Assembly: GCA_044375275.1 (NCBI GenBank)
Contig: JBILMZ010000034.1
Location: 1 to 20,562, forward strand
DNA: 20,562 bases
DNA from: SZUA-430 sp044375275
Lineage (GTDB): Bacteria > Pseudomonadota > Alphaproteobacteria > Micropepsales > Micropepsaceae
Direction of reading: 5' to 3'
Shown here: one piece after another, positions 14,038-20,167 of the stretch
How positions within the stretch are numbered: the stretch's first letter is position 1
Layout: every line of letters begins with the position of its first letter
The notes under the pieces: model-generated
What the model saw: the letters and a program-made list of their open reading frames with translations, nothing else
What the model was told of the DNA's origin: nothing
Databases searched by the model: none
Translations under genes and position numbers: made by a program

Positions 14038-14889
14038 ATGTTTTACCTTGTTTCCAAGATTGCCTGGTTCTTCGTGACACCTTCCAACCTGCTGACGACG
14101 CTCACCATCGCCGGGCTTGTGCTGATGTGGTTGGGACGCGCAACCGTTGGCTTCCGCCTTGCGGCCGGGGCGAGCGCCGCGCTGCTGGTCGCTGGGCTTT
14201 CGCCTCTGGGCAATGCGCTGATCCTGCCCCTTGAAAGCCGGTTCCCGACAGCGACGCCTCTGCCCGCTGCCGTGACCGGCATCATCGTGCTGGGTGGCAC
14301 GTATGATTCCGAAGTCACAAACCAGCGCGGCCAGATGGCGCTGAATGAGTCTGCAGAACGCATCCTGGCGCTTGGTGACCTGGCGCGGCGCTATCCGCAG
14401 GCGCGGATCATCTATTCGGGCGGCGGCAGTTCGTTCACACCCGACACCACGCCCGAAGCGACTTTGGTCGAACGCACGGCGCCTGCCCTGGGGCTGGATC
14501 CAGCGCGTATCGAGTATGAGCGCGCCTCTCTGAATACCCACGAAAACGCCTTGTTCTCGAAGGAACTGGCGCGCCCGCGCGCCGGAGAGACATGGCTTCT
14601 TGTCACCAGCGCGTTCCACATGCCCCGCTCCATGGGTGTGTTCCGGCAGGCTGGCTTTGAGGTGCAGGCCTATCCTGTCGACTTCCGGACGGCAGGGCCG
14701 AATTCACTGTTGCGCCCCTTTGGCTTTGTCGGCGAGGGGCTGCGGCGCACCGATATCGCTGCAAAGGAATGGATTGGCCTGGTCGCGTACTACCTGACGG
14801 GGAAGACGGACAGCCTTCTGCCGGCGCCTCACACGCCTGCCGGCCAGCCTCGCGCGGGCGTGGCTATTTCTTCGATGGTGGACCGTTGA
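14038..14889 (+). CDS. YdcF/ElyC-family (DUF218) membrane-anchored protein
   Basis: A 283-aa protein with two N-terminal membrane helices (about 10-35 and 40-60), then a soluble DUF218 domain. Domain landmarks are GIIVLGGTYDSE, RYPQARIIYSGGGSS, SLNTHENALFSKEL and LLVTSAFHMPRSMGVFRQAG. These match the YdcF/SanA/ElyC group, some of which affect envelope or undecaprenyl-phosphate metabolism; the enzyme activity is unsettled. The ATG at 14038 begins the helix typical of the long form; the frame is open upstream to 13954 but without homology. The Shine-Dalgarno is weak. It stands alone, followed by an AT-rich non-coding stretch. Confidence 0.88.
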   Translation: MFYLVSKIAWFFVTPSNLLTTLTIAGLVLMWLGRATVGFRLAAGASAALLVAGLSPLGNALILPLESRFPTATPLPAAVTGIIVLGGTYDSEVTNQRGQMALNESAERILALGDLARRYPQARIIYSGGGSSFTPDTTPEATLVERTAPALGLDPARIEYERASLNTHENALFSKELARPRAGETWLLVTSAFHMPRSMGVFRQAGFEVQAYPVDFRTAGPNSLLRPFGFVGEGLRRTDIAAKEWIGLVAYYLTGKTDSLLPAPHTPAGQPRAGVAISSMVDR

Positions 14890-15184
14890 TGGCGCTGGCG
14901 CGCACCCCAGAGGCGCTGGTGGGCATCCTGTTTTATTTTGTCACTATTTCACCTTCATTTCATCGAGGCGCATCACCTCTCGATTCCATTTATATTCTTT
15001 ACGTTTTCACTGCTTTCTCTTTGACCCACCTAGTAAAACCGAAATAAAACACCACATAAGAGCACGATTGGGCGGACATCTTCCCAGCCGATTGCCTGAA
15101 ACTCCGGAGTACCCTCATTTGACAAGCCCCATTCCGCATCCCGTGCCGCCGTCATCGCTGGCAACAGCTGATCGTGAACTCCTG
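14890..15184. other. AT-rich intergenic stretch after the YdcF gene
   Basis: From about 14925 to 15060 the base composition drops sharply to AT-rich compared with the rest of the window. It contains a weak stem ATCGAG/CTCGAT and runs of T on the plus strand that could end the YdcF transcript. A promoter-like pair follows at 15021-15049. A 52-codon open frame overlapping the YdcF stop is not convincing. Confidence 0.4.
15021..15049 (+). promoter_or_regulatory. Candidate promoter for the small-protein cluster
   Basis: TTGACC (15021-15026) lies 17 bp upstream of ATAAAA (15044-15049), within the AT-rich stretch. The -35 is good and the -10 poor. It would drive the CsbD-like gene with a leader of roughly 130 nt. 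Confidence 0.35.
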
Positions 15185-15346
15185 ATGAAGGACATTCACG
15201 GGAAGTGGGACCGGTTCTCTGCTGACGACATGTCTGCCCTCAGCAGCGTCGACGACCTCGTGAAGAAGGTCAGCTCGAAGTATGGCTTCGACCAGAAGAA
15301 TGCACGCATCGAAGTCGAATCTGTCCTGAAGGGCCGCACGTTCTAG
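15185..15346 (+). CDS. Small CsbD-like protein (53 aa)
   Basis: The product MKDIHGKWDRFSADDMSALS... ends with VDDLVKKVSSKYGFDQKNAR and IEVESVLKGRTF. The order GKW-x-x-F, acidic DDM..L, then D-L-V-x-x-V-x-x-x-YG-x-x-x-x-x-A resembles CsbD-type small stress proteins, which are induced by general stress in many bacteria and have no known activity. It is shorter than typical CsbD (about 60-70 aa). The Shine-Dalgarno is weak; an upstream TTG at 15068 would add a Pro-rich tail unlike the family, so the ATG at 15185 is preferred. It starts a plus-strand run of small genes. Confidence 0.6.
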   Translation: MKDIHGKWDRFSADDMSALSSVDDLVKKVSSKYGFDQKNARIEVESVLKGRTF

Positions 15347-15363
15347 CCACTGACTGCCGACTG

Positions 15364-15388
15364 GCCGGGCGGGCATCACCTGCCCGGC
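15364..15388 (+). terminator. GC-rich hairpin downstream of the CsbD-like gene
   Basis: GCCGGGC (15364-15370) pairs with GCCCGGC (15382-15388), extended inward by a G-U and two G-C pairs. It sits 18 bp after the CsbD-like stop and 28 bp before the next start codon. No T-tract follows, so it is either a weak terminator or a processing/stability element. Confidence 0.4.
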
Positions 15389-15416
15389 TCCACACAATCC
15401 GACTGGAGGAAATCCC

Positions 15417-15566
15417 ATGGCGAAAAGCCAGAAACGCAGCAATCGAGAGAAGAAGAAGCCGAAGGCGGCTCCGCAACCCAAGACGGTCAGCGCTTCCGCT
15501 TCACATACCGGTGGTGCCGCGCTGAAGATCGGCGTTCCCTCACCGCGCCAGATGAAGAAGAAGTGA
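15417..15566 (+). CDS. 49-aa highly basic protein
   Basis: A short gene with an excellent GGAGGA Shine-Dalgarno 6 nt before the ATG. The product starts MAKSQKRSNREKKKPKAAPQ and ends IGVPSPRQMKKK. It is very rich in Lys/Arg with a low-complexity Ala/Pro/Ser centre, so it is likely disordered and could bind nucleic acid. Similar MAK-x-QKR-x-NRE-x-KKPK openings occur in small uncharacterised proteins of proteobacteria; the function is unknown. The next gene begins 14 bp after the stop, so the two are probably one transcript. Confidence 0.72.
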   Translation: MAKSQKRSNREKKKPKAAPQPKTVSASASHTGGAALKIGVPSPRQMKKK

Positions 15567-15580
15567 CGCGCTGAACGGCC

Positions 15581-15883
15581 ATGCCCACGCGCACCCAGGA
15601 ACGGATTGTCACGTTTCGCCACCCTTTCACGCTTTCGAATGCCGACAGGCCCCTGCCATGTGGCACCTATCGCGTCGTGAGCGAGGAAGAGAGCATCGAG
15701 GGCCTGTCGTTCCTGGCCTATCGCTCGACCTATCGGGCCATCGCGGTATCACTGGACGCGCACGGCGTGGCCAGTGCCGTTCCCGGCGGGTCGGCTTCCG
15801 AAGAGATGATCCCGGTCAGCCTTGAAGAGCTGGATCGGATCCTTGAGCTGGACCGGCATGACGGGCTGAGCGCCTCGGCCTGA
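15581..15883 (+). CDS. Conserved hypothetical protein (100 aa)
   Basis: The product opens MPTRTQERIVTFRHPFTLSN and continues CGTYRVVSEEESIEGLSFLA. That two-part pattern (TFRHPFTL, then G-T-Y-R-V and E-x-I-E-G-L-S-F) recurs in small uncharacterised proteins of alphaproteobacteria. It is soluble and acidic overall, with a C-terminal helix (EELDRILELDRHDG). No catalytic motif is visible. The Shine-Dalgarno is weak, but the 14-bp gap from the 49-aa gene allows translational coupling. The function is unknown. Confidence 0.75.
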   Translation: MPTRTQERIVTFRHPFTLSNADRPLPCGTYRVVSEEESIEGLSFLAYRSTYRAIAVSLDAHGVASAVPGGSASEEMIPVSLEELDRILELDRHDGLSASA

Positions 15884-15972
15884 CAGCTGCAAACCGTAAC
15901 GACACGGCGCCTGCCACTGCCCTTTTACTGGACGATTGAAGCGCCCGCGCTTCCGGGGTAAGGCTCTCGTCC

Positions 15973-16176
15973 ATGACTGCAGGCAACATCATCGTCCTCA
16001 TCGCCATCCTTGTGGTGGCAGCCATTCTCGGTGTCGGGCTCTACAGCCTCTTTCGCGGCGGCGACTTCGCGCGCACCAATTCGAACAAGCTGATGAGGCT
16101 GCGCATCGTGGCGCAACTCGCGGCGATCATCATCATCCTTGCCGTGCTTTTCTTCACCGGGCGCGGCCCGCAATAG
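15973..16176 (+). CDS. HIG1-like twin transmembrane protein
   Basis: A 67-aa inner-membrane protein with two helices (about residues 5-27 and 43-62) joined by a short loop containing SLFRGGDFARTNSNKLMRLR. The N-K-L-M-R-x-R motif just before the second helix is the signature of bacterial HIG1/twin-transmembrane proteins. HIG1 proteins in mitochondria associate with respiratory complexes; the bacterial role is not established. GGGGTAAGG lies about 12 nt upstream of the ATG. The adenosyltransferase gene starts 10 bp after the stop, and I recall this pairing as recurrent in alphaproteobacteria. Confidence 0.82.
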   Translation: MTAGNIIVLIAILVVAAILGVGLYSLFRGGDFARTNSNKLMRLRIVAQLAAIIIILAVLFFTGRGPQ

Positions 16177-16186
16177 GAACATTCAC

Positions 16187-16753
16187 GTGGTCGTTCTCAA
16201 CCGCATCTACACGCGTACCGGCGACAAGGGCGACACGGGCCTCGGCTCGGGAAAGCGCGTGCCCAAGTATGACCTGCGCATCGAAGCCTATGGCACGGTG
16301 GACGAGACGAACTCGTGCGTCGGCGTCGCGCGGCTGAGTGCAGAAGGCGTGCTCGACCTGATGCTGGCGCGCGTCCAGAATGACCTGTTCGACCTTGGTG
16401 CCGATCTCTGCGTGCCGGAGGATGGCTCGGAGATCGCCGCAAAGGCGCTGCGCATCAATGACGCGCAAGTGACGCGCCTCGAGCAGGAGATCGACCAGCT
16501 GAACGGCCACCTGCAGCCGCTGACGTCCTTCGTTCTGCCCGGCGGCACGGCAACGGCGGCGCAACTGCATGTCGCGCGAACCGTCTGCCGGCGGGCCGAA
16601 CGGCTGATTGTGAAGCTCGCGCAGGCCGAACCCGTCGGAGAAACGGCGGTGAAATACGCAAACCGCCTATCAGACTTCCTCTTTGTCGCAGCGCGATTTG
16701 CCAACCTGGCACAGGGCGACGTGCTTTGGGTTCCGGGCGCCAACCGGACCTAA
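16187..16753 (+). CDS. Cob(I)alamin adenosyltransferase, PduO type
   Basis: A 188-aa enzyme that transfers the 5'-deoxyadenosyl group of ATP to cob(I)alamin, giving the adenosylcobalamin Ecm requires. The N-terminal ATP site is NRIYTRTGDKGDTGLGSGKR, then YGTVDETNSCVG. The C-terminal part has FVLPGGTATAAQLHVARTVC, RRAERLIVKL and NRLSDFLFVAAR, all standard for PduO/MMAB proteins. The length is normal. I chose the GTG at 16187 because AGGAA precedes it and the product then opens MVVLNRIYTRTG, as family members do; an upstream ATG at 16139 would overlap the HIG1-like gene. It probably shares a transcript with that gene. Confidence 0.94.
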   Translation: MVVLNRIYTRTGDKGDTGLGSGKRVPKYDLRIEAYGTVDETNSCVGVARLSAEGVLDLMLARVQNDLFDLGADLCVPEDGSEIAAKALRINDAQVTRLEQEIDQLNGHLQPLTSFVLPGGTATAAQLHVARTVCRRAERLIVKLAQAEPVGETAVKYANRLSDFLFVAARFANLAQGDVLWVPGANRT

Positions 16754-16828
16754 AATTTGCGTTAGTTGCATTCGGGCATCCAAGCCTCCATCTTCCGGCC
16801 GACATCACTTCCCTTTCCGGAGACTGAC

Positions 16829-17341
16829 ATGCTGCGCAAAGCTGTCCTTGTCGCGTGTGCTGCCACCTTCTTCCACGGTTCCGCCGCCTTGGCCGCTGCG
16901 CCTGCGCCAGCGCCGGAGATCGTCTTTGCGAAAGGTGTCACGCGTACGGAACTGACCAAGGTGCTGACCTCGCATGGCATGACCGTGAAGGACGCCACGG
17001 AGAACGAGGCTGATCCCTGGCTGAAGGCGAAGTCACCCAAGGGCGTGGAGTTCTACGTCAACATGTATGACTGCCAGGGCACGGGGGCCGAGAACCGCCG
17101 CTGCAACAATCTCCAGTTCTTGGCGCAGTGGGAAATGAGCACGCGCACGACGCTTGAGACCGCAAACGTCTATAACCAGAAATTCGTGTTCGGGCGCGCC
17201 TACATGTCGAAAGACGGCAAGACGTTCATGTTCGACTATTCGATCAATATCCGCGACGGTGTTTCCCGGGCGAACCTCAAGAAGCAGGTCGATAACTGGC
17301 TGCGGGTCCTGGACGATGTCCGCTCCATGCTGAAAGTCTGA
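16829..17341 (+). CDS. Exported YbjN-domain protein
   Basis: A 170-aa protein with a signal peptide (MLRKAVLVACAATFFHGSAA, cleavage near residue 23-25), hence probably periplasmic. The mature part has the YbjN-like pattern: an N-terminal helix (RTELTKVLTSHGM), VEFYVNMYDCQG...RRCNNLQF, and a C-terminal DNWLRVLDDVRSML helix. Two cysteines (in YDC and RRC) could form a disulfide in the periplasm. YbjN domains are linked to stress and motility phenotypes, but the activity is unknown. GGAG 6 nt before the ATG at 16829 sets the start; the frame open upstream to 16766 is ignored. The 75-bp gap after the adenosyltransferase leaves operon membership open. Confidence 0.8.
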   Translation: MLRKAVLVACAATFFHGSAALAAAPAPAPEIVFAKGVTRTELTKVLTSHGMTVKDATENEADPWLKAKSPKGVEFYVNMYDCQGTGAENRRCNNLQFLAQWEMSTRTTLETANVYNQKFVFGRAYMSKDGKTFMFDYSINIRDGVSRANLKKQVDNWLRVLDDVRSMLKV

Positions 17342-17449
17342 GATTCAGGCCAAAAACTCCGGGGTGGTCGCACGCTCCACGGGCGATTTCCCCTTTTGTG
17401 CAAACGGCACTAGATTGCGGCGCATCACTAAGATGTTGCAGAGGCAATC

Positions 17450-18145
17450 ATGGTTTTTCTTCCGCTCAAGGATGACAATCCACTCCGGATCATCCAGTTC
17501 CAGTATGCGACGCTGCTGATCTTCGCGATCAACGTGTTCGTGTTCATCTGGCAGGACTCCCTGCCGGAGATCGAGCTCGTCAATGTCGCCATGTCGGGCG
17601 GACTGGTGCCGAGCGTGTTCCTGAATGGCGCCAAGCTTCCACCGGAGTTCGCCAACCTGCCGACCGAGGTGACACTGATCACCTACATGTTCCTGCATGG
17701 CGACTGGTGGCATCTCGCGGGTAACATGCTGTTTCTCTGGGTTTTTGCTGACAATGTCGAAGACGCGATGGGCTTTTTCCGCTTCATCCTGTTCTATCTG
17801 CTTTGCGGGATCATCGCAGGGCTCGCCCATGCCTTTGCCAATCCGGGTTCGGACGGGCCGCTGATCGGTGCCTCGGGCGCCATAGGCGGTGTCGTAGGGG
17901 CTTACCTGATGCTCTATCCACGCGTGAAGATGTGGGTTCTGGCCTTTGGCCGCATTCCGCTGAAGATCCCGGCCTATCTCATGGTGGGTGCGTGGATTGC
18001 GTTCCAGCTCTTCTCGGTCTGGATGCAGGACGAGAGCAACACGGCCTGGTGGGCCCATATTGGCGGGTTCCTCGCCGGCGTGGCGCTGGTGTTCATCTTC
18101 AAGCGCCGGGGCCAACCGATGTTCGCGGGTGCACCCGCGGGCTAG
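17450..18145 (+). CDS. Rhomboid-family intramembrane serine protease
   Basis: A 231-aa polytopic inner-membrane protease. The catalytic dyad is Ser142 in GASGAIGG and His203 in WAHIGGFLAG. The family motif HGDWWHLAGN (83-92) supplies the oxyanion-hole Asn92. About six membrane helices are visible, plus an extended loop (residues 36-75) between helix 1 and the HGDWWHL block. The substrate is unknown. AGAGG sits 7 nt upstream of the ATG. It lies between the YbjN gene and etfB, with 108-bp and 252-bp flanking gaps, so it may be a single-gene unit. Confidence 0.93.
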   Translation: MVFLPLKDDNPLRIIQFQYATLLIFAINVFVFIWQDSLPEIELVNVAMSGGLVPSVFLNGAKLPPEFANLPTEVTLITYMFLHGDWWHLAGNMLFLWVFADNVEDAMGFFRFILFYLLCGIIAGLAHAFANPGSDGPLIGASGAIGGVVGAYLMLYPRVKMWVLAFGRIPLKIPAYLMVGAWIAFQLFSVWMQDESNTAWWAHIGGFLAGVALVFIFKRRGQPMFAGAPAG

Positions 18146-18249
18146 TCCGGCGAAAAAGTCGCGGGCGTACTGCCGTAGCTGGCGATGCGCCCGTTAACTT
18201 TTGACCTGTGGGATTTGGAGCAGCCGACACCATAAATTATGTCCGTTCG

Positions 18250-18278
18250 TTGACAGGTTTACGGCTTGCCCGTAATTT
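18250..18278 (+). promoter_or_regulatory. Sigma-70-type promoter for etfBA
   Basis: TTGACA (18250-18255, perfect -35) is followed by a 17-bp spacer and TAATTT (18273-18278, -10 with four of six consensus bases). Transcription would begin near 18285, about 110 nt before the etfB start codon. This is the clearest promoter in the window. Confidence 0.65.
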
Positions 18279-18291
18279 GTGCAGCGCACAA
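18277..18291. promoter_or_regulatory. 15-bp palindrome at the etfBA start site, candidate operator
   Basis: TTGTGC-AGC-GCACAA overlaps the last two bases of the -10 and the expected start site, the typical place for a repressor. It shares the outline T..TGCA..GCA..A with the palindrome at 5373-5387 upstream of ccr. A PhaR-like TGC-rich operator is one possibility. Confidence 0.5.
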
Positions 18292-18397
18292 TTGCAGGTT
18301 TTTCATGAGGCGCAATCAGCCCGTTTCAAGAGAAACAGCCAGCCAGATCTGAGTTTCCATTGAGCGGGGCCAAGGCCCCAACAGAGAGAAAATCCGA

Positions 18398-19147
18398 ATG
18401 AAGGTGCTTGTACCGATCAAGCGCGTCGTCGACTACAACGTGAAGATCCGCGTGAAGCCGGATCAGACCGGGGTCGACCTCGCCAACGTGAAGATGTCGA
18501 TGAACCCGTTCGATGAGATCGGCGTCGAGGAAGCCATCCGCCTGAAGGAAAAGGGCGTTGTGACCGAGATCATCGCGGTCTCGGTTGGTCCGAAGGAAAC
18601 GCAGGAAACGATCCGCACGGCGCTTGCGATGGGAGCCGATCGCGGCATCCTCGTGATCGCGCCGGCCGACGTCGAACCGATTGCCGTGGCCAAGATCCTG
18701 GCCGGCATCGCCAAGGCCGAATCTCCGCAGCTGATCATTCTGGGCAAGCAGGCCATCGATGATGACTGCAACCAGACCGGCCAGATGCTTGCACAGCTTC
18801 TGGGCTGGGCGCAGGGCACGTTTGCCTCGAAAGTCGTCATTGAAGGCGGCAAGGCCGAAGTCACGCGCGAAGTCGACGGCGGCCTGCAGACGGTCAAGCT
18901 GGCCCTGCCTGCAATCGTCACGACCGACCTTCGCCTGAACGAGCCGCGCTACGCTTCGCTGCCAAACATCATGAAGGCCAAGAAGAAGCCGATCGACGAG
19001 AAGACACCGCAGGACTACGGCGTCGATCCGGCACCGCGCCTCAAGGTTCTCAAGGTCAGCGAACCGCCGAAGCGCAAGGGTGGCGTGAAGGTCAAGACGG
19101 TTGAAGAACTTGTCGAGAAGCTCAAGAACGAAGCGGGAGTGATCTGA
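18398..19147 (+). CDS. etfB: Electron transfer flavoprotein, beta subunit
   Basis: A 249-aa AMP-binding subunit of ETF, which accepts electrons from acyl-CoA dehydrogenases such as Mcd and delivers them to ETF-ubiquinone oxidoreductase. The sequence begins MKVLVPIKRVVDYNVKIRVK and has SMNPFDEIGVEEAIRLKEKG, the AMP-site region LGKQAIDDDCNQTGQMLAQL, and the ETF-beta signature LPAIVTTDLRLNEPRYASLP (about 168-187). The length is normal. AGAGAGAAAA precedes the ATG at 18398. The stop is one base from the etfA start codon, so the two subunits are made together. Confidence 0.97.
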   Translation: MKVLVPIKRVVDYNVKIRVKPDQTGVDLANVKMSMNPFDEIGVEEAIRLKEKGVVTEIIAVSVGPKETQETIRTALAMGADRGILVIAPADVEPIAVAKILAGIAKAESPQLIILGKQAIDDDCNQTGQMLAQLLGWAQGTFASKVVIEGGKAEVTREVDGGLQTVKLALPAIVTTDLRLNEPRYASLPNIMKAKKKPIDEKTPQDYGVDPAPRLKVLKVSEPPKRKGGVKVKTVEELVEKLKNEAGVI

Positions 19148-19148
19148 G

Positions 19149-20093
19149 ATGGCTGTGCTGCTTATTGCCGAGCACGACAACACGTCGCTCAAGGAGTCCA
19201 CGGCCAAGACCGTTGCAGCTGCGATCGCCCTCGGCGGACCGGTTGATGTTCTCGTGGCCGGACAGAATGCCAAGGGCGTTGCCGAGGCTGCTGCCAAACT
19301 GGCCGGCGTGTCGAAAGTGCTGCTTGCGGATGACGCGCAGTATGCGAACCAGCTCGCTGAAACAATGTCGGCGCTCATCATCGAACTTGCCGGCAAGTAT
19401 GACGCCGTCGTTTCACCTGCGTCGGTGAGCGGCAAGAACTTCATGCCGCGCGTTGCGGCGGGCCTTGATGTCGCCCAGGTCTCCGAAGTCGTGTCGGTGG
19501 ATGCACCTGATACGTTCACGCGGCCGATCTACGCGGGCAACGCGATGCAGCAGGTTCAGGTTCCGGCCGGCTCGAAGAAAGTTCTCACGGTTCGCCCGAC
19601 GGCCTTCAAGGCGGTTGAAGCCACCGGGTCAGCTGCGATCGAAACGATCGGCGCGGCGCGCAATCCGGGTACGTCCGAATTCGTGAAAGACGAGATCGCA
19701 AAGTCGGAACGTCCGGAACTGGCGGGCGCGCGCGTTGTCGTGTCCGGCGGCCGTGGCATGCAGTCGGGCGACAACTTCCATCTTCTCGAGAAGGTGGCTG
19801 ACCGCCTCAAGGCCGCCGTCGGCGCCAGCCGCGCGGCCGTTGATGCGGGCTTCGTGCCCAACGACTATCAGGTCGGCCAGACGGGCAAGGTCGTCGCTCC
19901 GGAGCTCTACATCGCGGTCGGCATCTCCGGCGCCATCCAGCACCTTGCGGGCATGAAGGACTCAAAGGTCATCGTGGCCATCAACAAGGACGAAGAGGCG
20001 CCGATCTTCCAGGTAGCCGATTACGGCCTGGTGGCAGACCTCTTCAAGGCCGTGCCCGAACTCGACGAAGAACTGAAGAAGAAGGGCTACTGA
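19149..20093 (+). CDS. etfA: Electron transfer flavoprotein, alpha subunit
   Basis: A 314-aa FAD-binding partner of EtfB in the cytoplasm. The N-terminal domain contains ALIIELAGKYDAVVSPASVS. The C-terminal FAD domain has VSGGRGMQSGDNFHLLEKVA and then FVPNDYQVGQTGKVVAPELY, followed by AVGISGAIQHLAGMKDSKVI and VAINKDEEAPIFQVADYGLV, all hallmark blocks. There are no truncations. It starts one base after the etfB stop, so translational coupling is likely. A hairpin at 20099-20120 separates it from the following dehydrogenase gene. Confidence 0.97.
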   Translation: MAVLLIAEHDNTSLKESTAKTVAAAIALGGPVDVLVAGQNAKGVAEAAAKLAGVSKVLLADDAQYANQLAETMSALIIELAGKYDAVVSPASVSGKNFMPRVAAGLDVAQVSEVVSVDAPDTFTRPIYAGNAMQQVQVPAGSKKVLTVRPTAFKAVEATGSAAIETIGAARNPGTSEFVKDEIAKSERPELAGARVVVSGGRGMQSGDNFHLLEKVADRLKAAVGASRAAVDAGFVPNDYQVGQTGKVVAPELYIAVGISGAIQHLAGMKDSKVIVAINKDEEAPIFQVADYGLVADLFKAVPELDEELKKKGY

Positions 20094-20098
20094 GGGTC

Positions 20099-20120
20099 GC
20101 GGGGGACAAGGCTCCCCCGC
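20099..20120 (+). terminator. GC-rich hairpin between etfA and the dehydrogenase gene
   Basis: GCGGGGGA (20099-20106) pairs perfectly with TCCCCCGC (20113-20120) around a 6-nt loop, 5 bp after the etfA stop. Only ATTT follows, so it would be a leaky terminator at best. It could set different mRNA levels for etfBA and the downstream gene, or protect the etfBA 3' end. Confidence 0.5.
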
Positions 20121-20167
20121 ATTTCCCTGAAGGGCCTCAACAACAGCAAGCCAGCGAGAAAACGCAC

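Noticed and set aside
14889..15047. 52-codon plus-strand open frame starting inside the YdcF stop codon (TGATG overlap)
   Set aside because: The codon composition shifts into the AT-rich non-coding island, there is no family resemblance and no own Shine-Dalgarno; a chance open frame is more likely.
18326..19519. 397-codon minus-strand open frame over etfB and etfA
   Set aside because: Antisense shadow of two clear ETF genes; no plausible start signal or family.
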